Source of the DNA: Bacillota bacterium
Lineage (GTDB): Bacteria; Bacillota; Clostridia; Lachnospirales; Lachnospiraceae
Assembly (NCBI GenBank): GCA_023390555.1
Contig: JAEWCQ010000039.1
Coordinates: forward strand, 1-32,345
Direction: 5' to 3'
DNA: 32,345 bases
Below, one piece after another: positions 24,839 through 32,345 of the stretch; within the stretch, counting starts at the first letter, position 1; each line of letters starts with the position of its first letter. Position numbers and translations under genes: made by a program. The notes beneath the pieces were generated by a model. The model was not told where the DNA came from and made no database searches. It worked only from the letters and a program-made list of their open reading frames with translations.

Positions 24839-25855
24839 TTATGCTTCATATCCATTCGGATTGTTTTTCTGCCATCTCCAGGAATCTGCGCACATTTCGC
24901 GAATTCCGTATTTCGCTTCCCAGCCAAGTTCTGTTTTTGCCTTTGCAGGATCAGCATAGCAGGTTGCAATATCGCCCGGACGTCTTGGTTTGATCGCATA
25001 AGGAATCTTGATATCGTTCGCCGCCTCAAAATTCTTGACGATGTCCAGAACACTGTATCCAATTCCAGTACCCAGATTATAGACACAGAGACCTGCCTTC
25101 TCTTCAATCTTCTTCAACGCTTTTACGTGTCCGACCGCAAGATCGACGACATGGATATAATCACGGACTCCCGTTCCGTCCGGTGTATCATAATCATCTC
25201 CGAATACACCGAGTTCTTTTAATTTTCCGACAGCAACCTGTGTAATATACGGCATCAGGTTGTTTGGAATACCGTTCGGATTCTCGCCCATCGTTCCTGA
25301 CGGATGCGCTCCGATCGGGTTGAAATAGCGAAGCAGGATCACATTCCATTCCGGATCTGCTTTCTGCATATCCATAAGAATCTGCTCTAACATGGATTTT
25401 GTCCATCCATACGGATTGGTGCACTGTCCCTTCGGGCATTCCTCGGTGATTGGAATCATGGCAGGATCGCCATATACCGTTGCAGAAGAGGAAAAGATGA
25501 TATTTTTACATCCGTGCTCACGCATGACATCTACCAGTGTCAGGGTTCCGGCAATGTTATTATTATAATATTCCCACGGTTTTGCAACGGACTCTCCGAC
25601 TGCTTTTAATCCGGCGAAATGAATGCAGCTGTCAATGCTCTCTTTTTCAAATACCTCATTTAAAATATCCCGGTCCAAAATATCGCCTTTATAAAAAGTT
25701 ACTTTTTTTCCGGCCAGCGCTTCCACTCGCTCCAGTGATTTTTCACTGGAATTCGAAAGATTGTCAAGTACGACTACTTCATATCCGGCGTCTAATAATT
25801 CCACGCAGGTGTGGCTTCCGATATAACCGGCGCCTCCTGTAACTAATATTGACAT
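24839..25855 (-). CDS. galE: UDP-glucose 4-epimerase
   Basis: A 338-residue short-chain dehydrogenase that interconverts UDP-glucose and UDP-galactose. The NAD site is GGAGYIGSH near the N-terminus; the catalytic residues Ser124 (SSSATVYG), Tyr149 and Lys153 (NPYGWTK) fall at the same numbers as in Escherichia coli GalE. The ATG at 25855 is preferred (AAAGGAGATG before it) over one seven codons upstream. It has its own promoter, divergent from an AraC-family regulator gene, and its own terminator, so it is a single-gene unit. It could feed galactose use or cell-surface sugar synthesis. Confidence 0.97.
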   Translation of the reverse strand: MSILVTGGAGYIGSHTCVELLDAGYEVVVLDNLSNSSEKSLERVEALAGKKVTFYKGDILDRDILNEVFEKESIDSCIHFAGLKAVGESVAKPWEYYNNNIAGTLTLVDVMREHGCKNIIFSSSATVYGDPAMIPITEECPKGQCTNPYGWTKSMLEQILMDMQKADPEWNVILLRYFNPIGAHPSGTMGENPNGIPNNLMPYITQVAVGKLKELGVFGDDYDTPDGTGVRDYIHVVDLAVGHVKALKKIEEKAGLCVYNLGTGIGYSVLDIVKNFEAANDIKIPYAIKPRRPGDIATCYADPAKAKTELGWEAKYGIREMCADSWRWQKNNPNGYEA

Positions 25856-25885
25856 ATGATACATCTCCTTTTTCATATTGATTTG

Positions 25886-25914
25886 ATTTTACCATTTTCT
25901 GCCTTTGAATGCAA
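25886..25914 (-). promoter_or_regulatory. Promoter of galE
   Basis: TTGCAT (25909-25914) and TAAAAT (25886-25891) on the minus strand, spacer 17. The -35 word equals one half-site of the inverted repeat at the AraC promoter. Confidence 0.7.
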
Positions 25915-26021
25915 AGTCAGAATCTTTAAGAATTTCTGTATGTTCCTGTAAACCGGTACCGACTGTGCTTTCAGTATATCTTTTTTTGTGTTTTGGTAAC
26001 AGCATCAAATGTATAACAAAT

Positions 26022-26038
26022 ATGCAATTATGTTGCAT
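26022..26038. promoter_or_regulatory. Inverted-repeat operator candidate at the regulator promoter
   Basis: ATGCAA-TTATG-TTGCAT is a perfect 6-bp inverted repeat with a 5-bp spacer, and its right half is the -35 box of the AraC gene. It could bind a dimeric regulator, perhaps the AraC protein itself. Confidence 0.45.
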
Positions 26039-26061
26039 CATATCACGATTTTTATTATAAT
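26033..26061 (+). promoter_or_regulatory. Promoter of the AraC-family gene
   Basis: TTGCAT (26033-26038) and TATAAT (26056-26061) with a 17-bp spacer, about 15 bases before the presumed start of transcription and 23 before the ATG. Confidence 0.75.
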
Positions 26062-26083
26062 ATTTGAAAAGGATGTGGTAAAA

Positions 26084-26926
26084 ATGGACCCAAAATACAA
26101 AAATTCTTATAAAGATACAAAGAAAGAGCTGGTATCTCTTTCTGTCTATAATGTCGGATTTCAAAAATGTGAACCCCGCTATCAGTGGGGCCCCGGTGTC
26201 CGGGATCACTATCTGATCCATCACATTATTTCCGGAAAGGGCTATTATCAGACGAACAGCACTACCTATGAGCTTCATTCCGGAGACACCTTTCTGGTCT
26301 ATCCGCAGACAGAGGTAACTTATTATGCCGATGCACTCACGCCGTGGGAATATGCCTGGGTCGGCTTCAACGGAAGTGATGCCGCCATTATTTTAAAAGC
26401 GACTGATTTTTCCAAAGCGCATCCGGTAATTCCTACGAGTCCCATGACAAATACCATCAAAAAACACCTGCTCGGCATTTACGATGCCCGCGGGAACGGC
26501 TTTATGGACTCCGTGGAAATGACCGGCCGCCTCTACCAGACACTTGCGCTTTTCATGAAAAATGCAAGCAGCAGCGACCAGCTGAACACCGCCGGCAGCT
26601 ATGTGCAGACTGCGATTGCCTATATTTCCGCCAATTACTCCTATCCAATCACAATTGAAGACATTGCGCACTATGTCGGAGTCAGCAGAAGTCACTTGTT
26701 CCGCTCGTTTGAAACGGTACTGGACCAATCTCCGAAGGAATACCTGACACACTTCCGCATCAAGCAGGCAGGTTATCTTTTGGAGCACTCGTCCTTATCC
26801 ATCGCTGCAATTGCCAATTCTGTTGGTTTTGACAATGGACTGTATTTTTCCAAGACCTTTCACAAAATCAGAGGAATGGCCCCGCGGGATTACCGCCAGA
26901 TGAAACAGGACTCCAAATCCGGATGA
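26084..26926 (+). CDS. AraC-family transcriptional regulator with sugar-sensing cupin domain
   Basis: A 280-residue regulator. The N-terminal half (about 10-140) is the AraC cupin-like arm and ligand domain, with HHIISGKGYYQTNSTTYEL and GDTFLVYPQTEVTYYADALTPWEYAWVGFNG. The C-terminal half has two helix-turn-helix motifs: ITIEDIAHYVGVSRSHLFRSFE and LSIAAIANSVGFDNGLYFSKTFHKIRGMAPRDYR. The ATG at 26084 follows AAAAGGATGTGG; an upstream open frame is promoter sequence. It is divergent from galE and convergent with the GH43-like gene, so control of sugar use genes is likely. The inducer is unknown. Confidence 0.93.
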   Translation: MDPKYKNSYKDTKKELVSLSVYNVGFQKCEPRYQWGPGVRDHYLIHHIISGKGYYQTNSTTYELHSGDTFLVYPQTEVTYYADALTPWEYAWVGFNGSDAAIILKATDFSKAHPVIPTSPMTNTIKKHLLGIYDARGNGFMDSVEMTGRLYQTLALFMKNASSSDQLNTAGSYVQTAIAYISANYSYPITIEDIAHYVGVSRSHLFRSFETVLDQSPKEYLTHFRIKQAGYLLEHSSLSIAAIANSVGFDNGLYFSKTFHKIRGMAPRDYRQMKQDSKSG

Positions 26927-26930
26927 TGCA

Positions 26931-26968
26931 AAAAACAGGAGACAGCCTTACAACTGTCTCCTGTTTTT
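26931..26968. terminator. Bidirectional terminator between AraC and GH43 genes
   Basis: A 15-bp perfect stem AAAAACAGGAGACAG/CTGTCTCCTGTTTTT with an 8-nt loop and T-runs on both strands; it touches the stop codon of the GH43-like gene. Confidence 0.92.
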
Positions 26969-29421
26969 TATTTTACGGTAACCGTTATCGTCGTCTTTGC
27001 TTTACTGTTATTTGCGGCAGTTACGGTGATCTTGGCCGTTCCTTTTTTCTTTGCAACAATCTTTCCGCTTGCAGAAACCGTGGCTACACTCGTTTTGCTC
27101 GATTGATACAGGAATTTACTGCATGCCGTCTTTGAAGGAAGTGTAGTCTTGATCTGGAAGGATTTTCCTTTTGCAAGGCTTAACTTTGTCTTGTTTACGT
27201 TAAGTTTATCCGGTGCCTTGAGCACTGTCACTTTACAGGTAACCTTCACTCCGTCTGCTGTCTTTGTCGTGATGGTTGCTGTACCTGCACTCTTTGCAGT
27301 GACAACACCCTTACTCGATACCACTGCCACCGAGGTTTTGCTGCTCGCCCAGGTAACACTCTGAGACGCAGTATCCGGACTTACCGCTGCCGTTAAGGCA
27401 GCCGTCTCTTTGACACCAAGGGACACGGATGTCTTATTCAGATATACAGTTTCAGCCTTTGTCTCCGGCACTTGCAGAAGGGTATTTGCAACCAGCTTTT
27501 CCGCCCGGTTGATCAGGAAATTGATATCCGCTGTCGTTGCATCCGTCTGCTGATCCAGTGTCTGAGCTTTGGAAAGCAGACTCTTCATCTGTACCTTCAC
27601 GGCCGCACTGTAATTACTCTGTCCGGAAGCTGTCTTTAAAGATGCAATCACATCTTCAAGAGCACGCTTATCAACTTCGATATATTTCATTTCGTGATAA
27701 TTGTTTACGGAAGCATCGCTGTTGTAGGTATGAACCAGCGTGTTGTATTCCTCTACCGTAACCGGTATCATTCCGCCGTGGCACCCGATATCACCGCCCG
27801 TACGTCCATATCCGCTCGTCAGCTTCGTAATACTGTCCGGATCCGAAAGGTCATAGGTTACGTACGGTTCATACCGTGTCTGCATATTCCCGTAGTAGTC
27901 AATCATGACACACCATTCATCCCGGTCGATGAATTTGAACATGGTGGCACCCTCATAAGCACCTGCTTTGCTTTCCATGCTGCTCTGCGAAATATAGGAA
28001 AAATGATTTCCGGTCGATTCGCGCTGAAACCAGTTATAAACTACATCCGCCTTGGTATAGTCATCCAGACTGGCAATATCCGCAAGTGTGGAATACGTCG
28101 TTCCGTTCAAGGTGTACGGCGTAATTCTCGTTGGGTTGGAATTGTCATAATCCACCAGCGGGTCTAAGACACTGCTTGCGCTCATGAGCTGGATATGATT
28201 ATTCGTTTCGTCTTTTACCAGCCGGAACAGTGTCCCAAACGGATTGCCATTTTCATCAGCCACCCAAAGCTGTGAAGTATCGATATTTCCATAACCGGAG
28301 TTATTGGAAATCAGTTTTCCGTATTTTGCATAAAAAGCCTCTTCTTCATAGAGCTTGGTAGGGCCAAACGTCACAAAATCACTGGTCTCATTACAGTACA
28401 GTCTGTTTCTTGCATTTCCGTCTGTGCCTACCCGGCAGGACCAGTAAACCAGATAGTTATTCTTTTCCGGATTATAGATTGCCTCCGGTGCCCATGCCGC
28501 TCCGGCGTCAATCTCTGTTCCGACATCAATATAGCGTCTCTCCCAATGCACCCAGTCCTCTGTCTCATAGACAAACAGCTTTGTGCTTCCCGCCGACGAC
28601 ATCGTTCCCCAGTTTCCAACCGTGTTGCTTGCCAGATTGCCGCCGTATTTGGATGCCATAGTATTTAAATCTGTCGCCAGTAGCCATACCTTATTCGAAT
28701 CACTGCCGTCTGTCTTGCAGCCCCTGATCAGATAAGGATCGCGGACACCCTGATCATCTCCTTCAAACGGAAACAGTACCGAAGCGTCACCGCTCACGGT
28801 TTCACTGATATCCGTTCCGGATTTCACCGTATAGTTCACGCTCGTACTGCTGACCTTCTGGATACTGTCCGTGTAATCACTGCCGGCCAAAAATGCAGGA
28901 TTGCAGCCATTTAATGCCGTCCAGTTCAATCCATCCTCGCTTAGAAAGAAATGAAGCTGCTGTACATCCTTGCTCTCGCTCGTATCGGAAAAGCAGGTAT
29001 AGACATAGCCCGCATAGGAATTATCGGACAATCCCTCCCTGATCGTCAGCGGAAATGTCTTTTCATAGACTGCCCCATCGGCCGTGACCGTTGCCTTCAG
29101 TTGAAACGAGTAATTTCCATTACCGGCATAAGGTCTGGTTACCTTTAAGGTATTTCCGCTCACCGATACATAAGAAGTATCTGCATTCCCAACACTGTAT
29201 GTAATAACCGCATTGCTCAACCCTTCTACGGAATCCGGCAATATCAGATCACCGGTAAGCAGTTGGTTAATTTCGGATTCCTGTATCGTCAGTCCCGCTT
29301 CCACGGTATTGGAAATATCTTCCTGAGCCTGTACGGTAAGCCCGGCAGCAGGTAAGGAACCCGCTGTCAGAGCTGATGTAAGGCATACCGCAAGCAACGT
29401 ATTTCGGATTCTGCGTTTCAT
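26968..29421 (-). CDS. Secreted GH43-like glycosidase with Ig-like C-terminal modules
   Basis: An 817-residue secreted protein with a signal peptide (to about residue 33), a short Ig-like module (about 45-128), a GH43-like five-bladed propeller (about 135-570), a helical FIVAR-like linker (about 580-645) and two Big_2 domains (about 658-735 and 738-817). GH43 enzymes act on arabinan, xylan or similar side chains. Candidate residues are Asp228 (GVRDPYL, base), Glu313 in WAPEA (normally WAPD) and Glu490 in EGATMFK (acid). The ATG at 29421 follows AACAGGAGGCAAG. No LPxTG motif; the basic Big_2 C-terminus is the only visible means of staying at the wall. It lies 28 bases after the LamG protein gene, with which it should form an operon. 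Substrate is not resolved. Confidence 0.87.
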   Translation of the reverse strand: MKRRIRNTLLAVCLTSALTAGSLPAAGLTVQAQEDISNTVEAGLTIQESEINQLLTGDLILPDSVEGLSNAVITYSVGNADTSYVSVSGNTLKVTRPYAGNGNYSFQLKATVTADGAVYEKTFPLTIREGLSDNSYAGYVYTCFSDTSESKDVQQLHFFLSEDGLNWTALNGCNPAFLAGSDYTDSIQKVSSTSVNYTVKSGTDISETVSGDASVLFPFEGDDQGVRDPYLIRGCKTDGSDSNKVWLLATDLNTMASKYGGNLASNTVGNWGTMSSAGSTKLFVYETEDWVHWERRYIDVGTEIDAGAAWAPEAIYNPEKNNYLVYWSCRVGTDGNARNRLYCNETSDFVTFGPTKLYEEEAFYAKYGKLISNNSGYGNIDTSQLWVADENGNPFGTLFRLVKDETNNHIQLMSASSVLDPLVDYDNSNPTRITPYTLNGTTYSTLADIASLDDYTKADVVYNWFQRESTGNHFSYISQSSMESKAGAYEGATMFKFIDRDEWCVMIDYYGNMQTRYEPYVTYDLSDPDSITKLTSGYGRTGGDIGCHGGMIPVTVEEYNTLVHTYNSDASVNNYHEMKYIEVDKRALEDVIASLKTASGQSNYSAAVKVQMKSLLSKAQTLDQQTDATTADINFLINRAEKLVANTLLQVPETKAETVYLNKTSVSLGVKETAALTAAVSPDTASQSVTWASSKTSVAVVSSKGVVTAKSAGTATITTKTADGVKVTCKVTVLKAPDKLNVNKTKLSLAKGKSFQIKTTLPSKTACSKFLYQSSKTSVATVSASGKIVAKKKGTAKITVTAANNSKAKTTITVTVK

Positions 29422-29449
29422 AACAACTTGCCTCCTGTTAACTATTATT

Positions 29450-32317
29450 TTACTTAACTGTGATTTTTTTTGTCATTGTTACAGATCCAACTTTCGCGGT
29501 AACAATTACGGTTCCCTTTTTCTTGGCTGTCAGCTTTCCTTTCGTATTGATGGTCGCGATACTCTTTTTATTTACAGACCATTTTACAGTTCCAGTGATC
29601 CCCGTCACCTTCAGTGTTGTGGATTTTTTTGCTTTTACACTGCTGCTTCCAGAAATATCTCCTACCTTTATCGTGATATTTTTCGTAATACTCTTCCCGC
29701 CGGCTTTGATCTTTACCGTTACAGTTCCGGTTCCTGCTTTTTTCGCGGTCACTTTACCGGCAGAGGATACCGATACGGCTCCTGCAGCAGTATAGGTAAC
29801 GCTTGGTTTTGCATTTTTGACCGCGGTTGGATAAGAAACGGTGATACTGGTCGTTTTTCCGTTTGCGATCTGACTTGCAGCTGCTTTTGCGGTCACTTTG
29901 GAAAGATCTAAATCCACCTGTACCAATGTCTGATATTCCATTGCAAATCCGTCATATTTTGACGTTACCGTAACCGTAACGCGGGAATAACCTGCTTTCA
30001 GCCCGGTAACCACCCCTTCCTGATAGGATGCGACTGCCGTATTACTGGAAGAATAGGATATTGTTACCATATTCTTGATTTCACTCGGAACAGTAAACAG
30101 TGTTGCTTTTTCATTCACACTCAGTGCCTTGTTCGTCACCAGCTTCGTTTCGTCTATATAGGAAAACGGATCTTTATATGCAGCGTTGTACTCCAGATTT
30201 TTAACTGCTTTTGTAATGGCGGTGGTCACAGAATCCACAGTGGTCTGATTATTTGCGGAATCCGCTTTTTCCATTGCCTTTTTCAATGCTGCTCTGGAAT
30301 CCTCCGTATAATTCGTACTTGCATAAGCCGTCTTTGCAGCTGAAAGTGCATTGTTTAAAGCCGTCTTATCCAATGCTTTAACAGTCAGCGGAAAACTCTT
30401 CGTTGCGGCTAAGGCGCCGGAGGTCACAGTTGCGGTCAGATTCACTGTCTGGTCTGTGCTTTTGTTTAAAACCAGGCCGTCATTACTGATGATTTCCGGA
30501 TGGTCGGATACCCAGCTTACATCCATTTCATCAAAAGTGTCCGGCAATGCCAGATTATAACGAACCGCAGATGCAGAGGTGTTCTTGCTTCCGAGAATAT
30601 CCGTTTCCGTCAGATTTTCACTTACTTTTGCCAGAAGTGCTTCCTGATAAGCCGGATCGGATAACTGAACCTCTTCATCATTCAGCGCACTGCTGTAAAC
30701 CCGGAACCCGGATATTTTTCCTACGAAGTTTGTATCCTGTGACCAGCATGATTTTCCGATATAACCCAAAATATTATTTTTACAGCCGTTTGTAATGATG
30801 TCGTCTACAATGCTGTAACCAGACTGCAATTCTCCTCCGACCTTTACGCCGTCAATGTATAATTTGACCGTTCCCTCGTCAAATACCATGTCAATTGTAT
30901 AGAATTTTTCATTTTCATTTACGATTCCGGTCGAAAACAACTGCTCTGTACTGTTATTCTTAATACCGGCTCTTACTTCATTTCCTCCAAATCCAAACAA
31001 CGGACAATAGAACAGATAGTTTGTTCCCGTTGTTTTCGGATTAGAGCCGATACAGAACAGCCAGGAGGTTCCTCCGGCACTCGAGCTTCTGGAATAAGTT
31101 GCTTCTATCGTAAACTTCTCCTTATCCGGCAGCGCATCCATGATTCCAATCGGAAGGTCCAGATAGCTGCTCGTATTTGTGATATTCATCACACTTTTTC
31201 CATCCTCGGTGGTAAACGTCACATAATCCGGATTGTGGATGGTGGCATCATTGCCATGCCCGGACGTATCCACCAGCTTGCCGTCTACCGCTTTTGACAG
31301 GTCATATTCCACTGCAAGATCCTGATTGATTCCACTGTCATCCTGTACCGTGACTGTAGTCGCTGCAGTCTTAACCGTTCCTCCTACAGCTACGGTTGTT
31401 GTGATCTTCGCCGTACCGGCTTTCACCCCTGTTACCGTACCGTTCGCATCTACCGTTGCAACGGACGTATCGTCAGACTCATAGGAAATAACTGCTGTCG
31501 TAATCGTGGACGGAAGTGTAACACTTACTTTTTGGGTAAAGCCCGGATACATGCTCAGGCTCTCTGTTGCGGTAAATCCCTCTGCCGCAAACACCGTTTC
31601 GTCCGTGGCACCATCATACAGATAGCGTACCTCACTTGGTGTCAGCGTTTCATCATAAATCTGCACATCATCCATACATCCGACAAACTCAGCATCCCAA
31701 TTCGAAACGCCAAGATAAATACTCTGATTTGTGCCGTTTAATGCTTCTGCAGCTCCCCCACTTGCAACCAGCACTCCATTTATATATGCACTTAAAGTAT
31801 TTCCGGACTGTGTCAGGGTCAGATTACTCCAGGTATCCTTTGCCAGCACTGCGCCGCTTGTAAGACTTGCCCATTTGTAAGTGGAGCCGTCATTTGTCCA
31901 GATTTTGCAGTTATTGGTGTTATTGTATCCGGAGACCGCCACCCATTTTTCCGGACTGTGATAACCCAGAAACAGAACCGGTGAATTGGTCGCTATCGTT
32001 CCACTCGGCTTTACCCACATCGAAATGGAATAATCCGAACCGAGATTCGTCTGATTCAGATGAAGGCCATAATCGCCAAGCTTTACTGCAGAATCACCGC
32101 TCTCACCTGTCCTTCCGGTATCATAAGTGATGCTTCCGCTCCATGCTCCTAATCCGGTAATGACCGCCGATGCATCTCCAAGCGTTCCATCGAAGTGATA
32201 GGATGCTACTGGTGTCGGCTCATCGGCAGCCCTCGTCAAAAACTCATCCCCCGTAAAAACTGACGTAAAGATAATTGCTCCCGCCAGAAAACTGCTCAGA
32301 ATTTTTTTCCCTCTCAT
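29450..32317 (-). CDS. Secreted LamG/Ig-like multidomain protein without recognisable catalytic domain
   Basis: A 955-residue secreted protein. Order of parts: signal peptide (about 1-31), LamG/concanavalin-like domain (about 35-235), Big_2 (about 250-325), second LamG (about 335-550), atrophied Ig-like module (about 560-647), FIVAR-like helical linker (about 650-712), and three Big_2 modules (about 730-955) with a very basic final one rich in Lys. No glycoside hydrolase, lyase or peptidase fold was recognised, so it is best seen as a carbohydrate-binding or surface-display partner of the following GH43-like enzyme. The start at 32317 is chosen because GGGGGT stands 8 bases before it; an ATG at 32332 overlaps that site. 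The promoter would lie beyond the window. Confidence 0.85.
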   Translation of the reverse strand: MRGKKILSSFLAGAIIFTSVFTGDEFLTRAADEPTPVASYHFDGTLGDASAVITGLGAWSGSITYDTGRTGESGDSAVKLGDYGLHLNQTNLGSDYSISMWVKPSGTIATNSPVLFLGYHSPEKWVAVSGYNNTNNCKIWTNDGSTYKWASLTSGAVLAKDTWSNLTLTQSGNTLSAYINGVLVASGGAAEALNGTNQSIYLGVSNWDAEFVGCMDDVQIYDETLTPSEVRYLYDGATDETVFAAEGFTATESLSMYPGFTQKVSVTLPSTITTAVISYESDDTSVATVDANGTVTGVKAGTAKITTTVAVGGTVKTAATTVTVQDDSGINQDLAVEYDLSKAVDGKLVDTSGHGNDATIHNPDYVTFTTEDGKSVMNITNTSSYLDLPIGIMDALPDKEKFTIEATYSRSSSAGGTSWLFCIGSNPKTTGTNYLFYCPLFGFGGNEVRAGIKNNSTEQLFSTGIVNENEKFYTIDMVFDEGTVKLYIDGVKVGGELQSGYSIVDDIITNGCKNNILGYIGKSCWSQDTNFVGKISGFRVYSSALNDEEVQLSDPAYQEALLAKVSENLTETDILGSKNTSASAVRYNLALPDTFDEMDVSWVSDHPEIISNDGLVLNKSTDQTVNLTATVTSGALAATKSFPLTVKALDKTALNNALSAAKTAYASTNYTEDSRAALKKAMEKADSANNQTTVDSVTTAITKAVKNLEYNAAYKDPFSYIDETKLVTNKALSVNEKATLFTVPSEIKNMVTISYSSSNTAVASYQEGVVTGLKAGYSRVTVTVTSKYDGFAMEYQTLVQVDLDLSKVTAKAAASQIANGKTTSITVSYPTAVKNAKPSVTYTAAGAVSVSSAGKVTAKKAGTGTVTVKIKAGGKSITKNITIKVGDISGSSSVKAKKSTTLKVTGITGTVKWSVNKKSIATINTKGKLTAKKKGTVIVTAKVGSVTMTKKITVK

Positions 32318-32345
32318 GATCTGTACCCCCATCTATATTTTTTTA

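Overview
This window looks like chromosomal DNA from a Gram-positive anaerobe of the Clostridia, most likely family Lachnospiraceae; the assignment is inferred from protein style and gene order, not from a search. The clues are the rimP-nusA-ylxR-ylxQ-infB-rbfA order, an IF-2 with an Arg/Gly/Asn/Gln-rich repeat linker, COG0523 GTPases with a His-rich insert, secreted LamG/GH43/Big_2 proteins, and consensus TTGACA/TATAAT-type promoters in moderate-GC DNA. Almost everything is on the minus strand, so the text below runs from high to low coordinates.

Right end (24.8-32.3 kb), carbohydrate region. A secreted 955-residue LamG/Ig-like protein with no recognisable catalytic domain is followed 28 bp later by a secreted GH43-like glycosidase. 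An AraC-family regulator (plus strand) converges on them and shares a bidirectional terminator with the GH43 gene. The regulator is divergent from galE. A perfect inverted repeat (ATGCAA-N5-TTGCAT) sits on the regulator's -35 box, and the galE -35 hexamer is the same TTGCAT word.

Central part (16.4-24.7 kb), metabolic and transport genes. It holds dapF (first catalytic Cys replaced by Ser), argS followed by a HAD phosphatase, a LUD-domain protein and an ABC exporter read from overlapping divergent promoters, and two co-directional COG0523 GTPases. One GTPase is His-rich with a CxCC motif; the other is a GTPase fused to a DUF1980-like C-terminal domain. Together they resemble a metal (probably zinc) handling pair.

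At 16.0-16.35 kb there is a plus-strand tRNA unit: a promoter, a decayed tRNA-Glu relic, two identical tandem tRNA-Glu(CUC) genes and a strong terminator. Next to it is a stand-alone methyl-accepting chemotaxis protein (13.7-15.8 kb), which suggests a motile organism.

The left half (1-13.7 kb) is a translation and RNA-metabolism block. rimP-nusA-ylxR-ylxQ-infB-rbfA-nrnA-truB-ribF forms one tightly packed operon with ATGA and longer overlaps, a single clear promoter and a conserved-looking leader hairpin. It is followed by an SH3-NlpC/P60 cell-wall hydrolase with a perfect consensus promoter, then rpsO with its own promoter and leader, pnp with a nested hairpin leader, and a MATE transporter cut by the window edge. 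No phage, insertion sequence, CRISPR array or toxin-antitoxin locus was seen. The less ordinary signals are the GTPase-DUF1980 fusion beside the His-rich GTPase, the tRNA relic, the Ser-substituted DapF and the AraC/galE operator; I found no clearly new multi-gene system.
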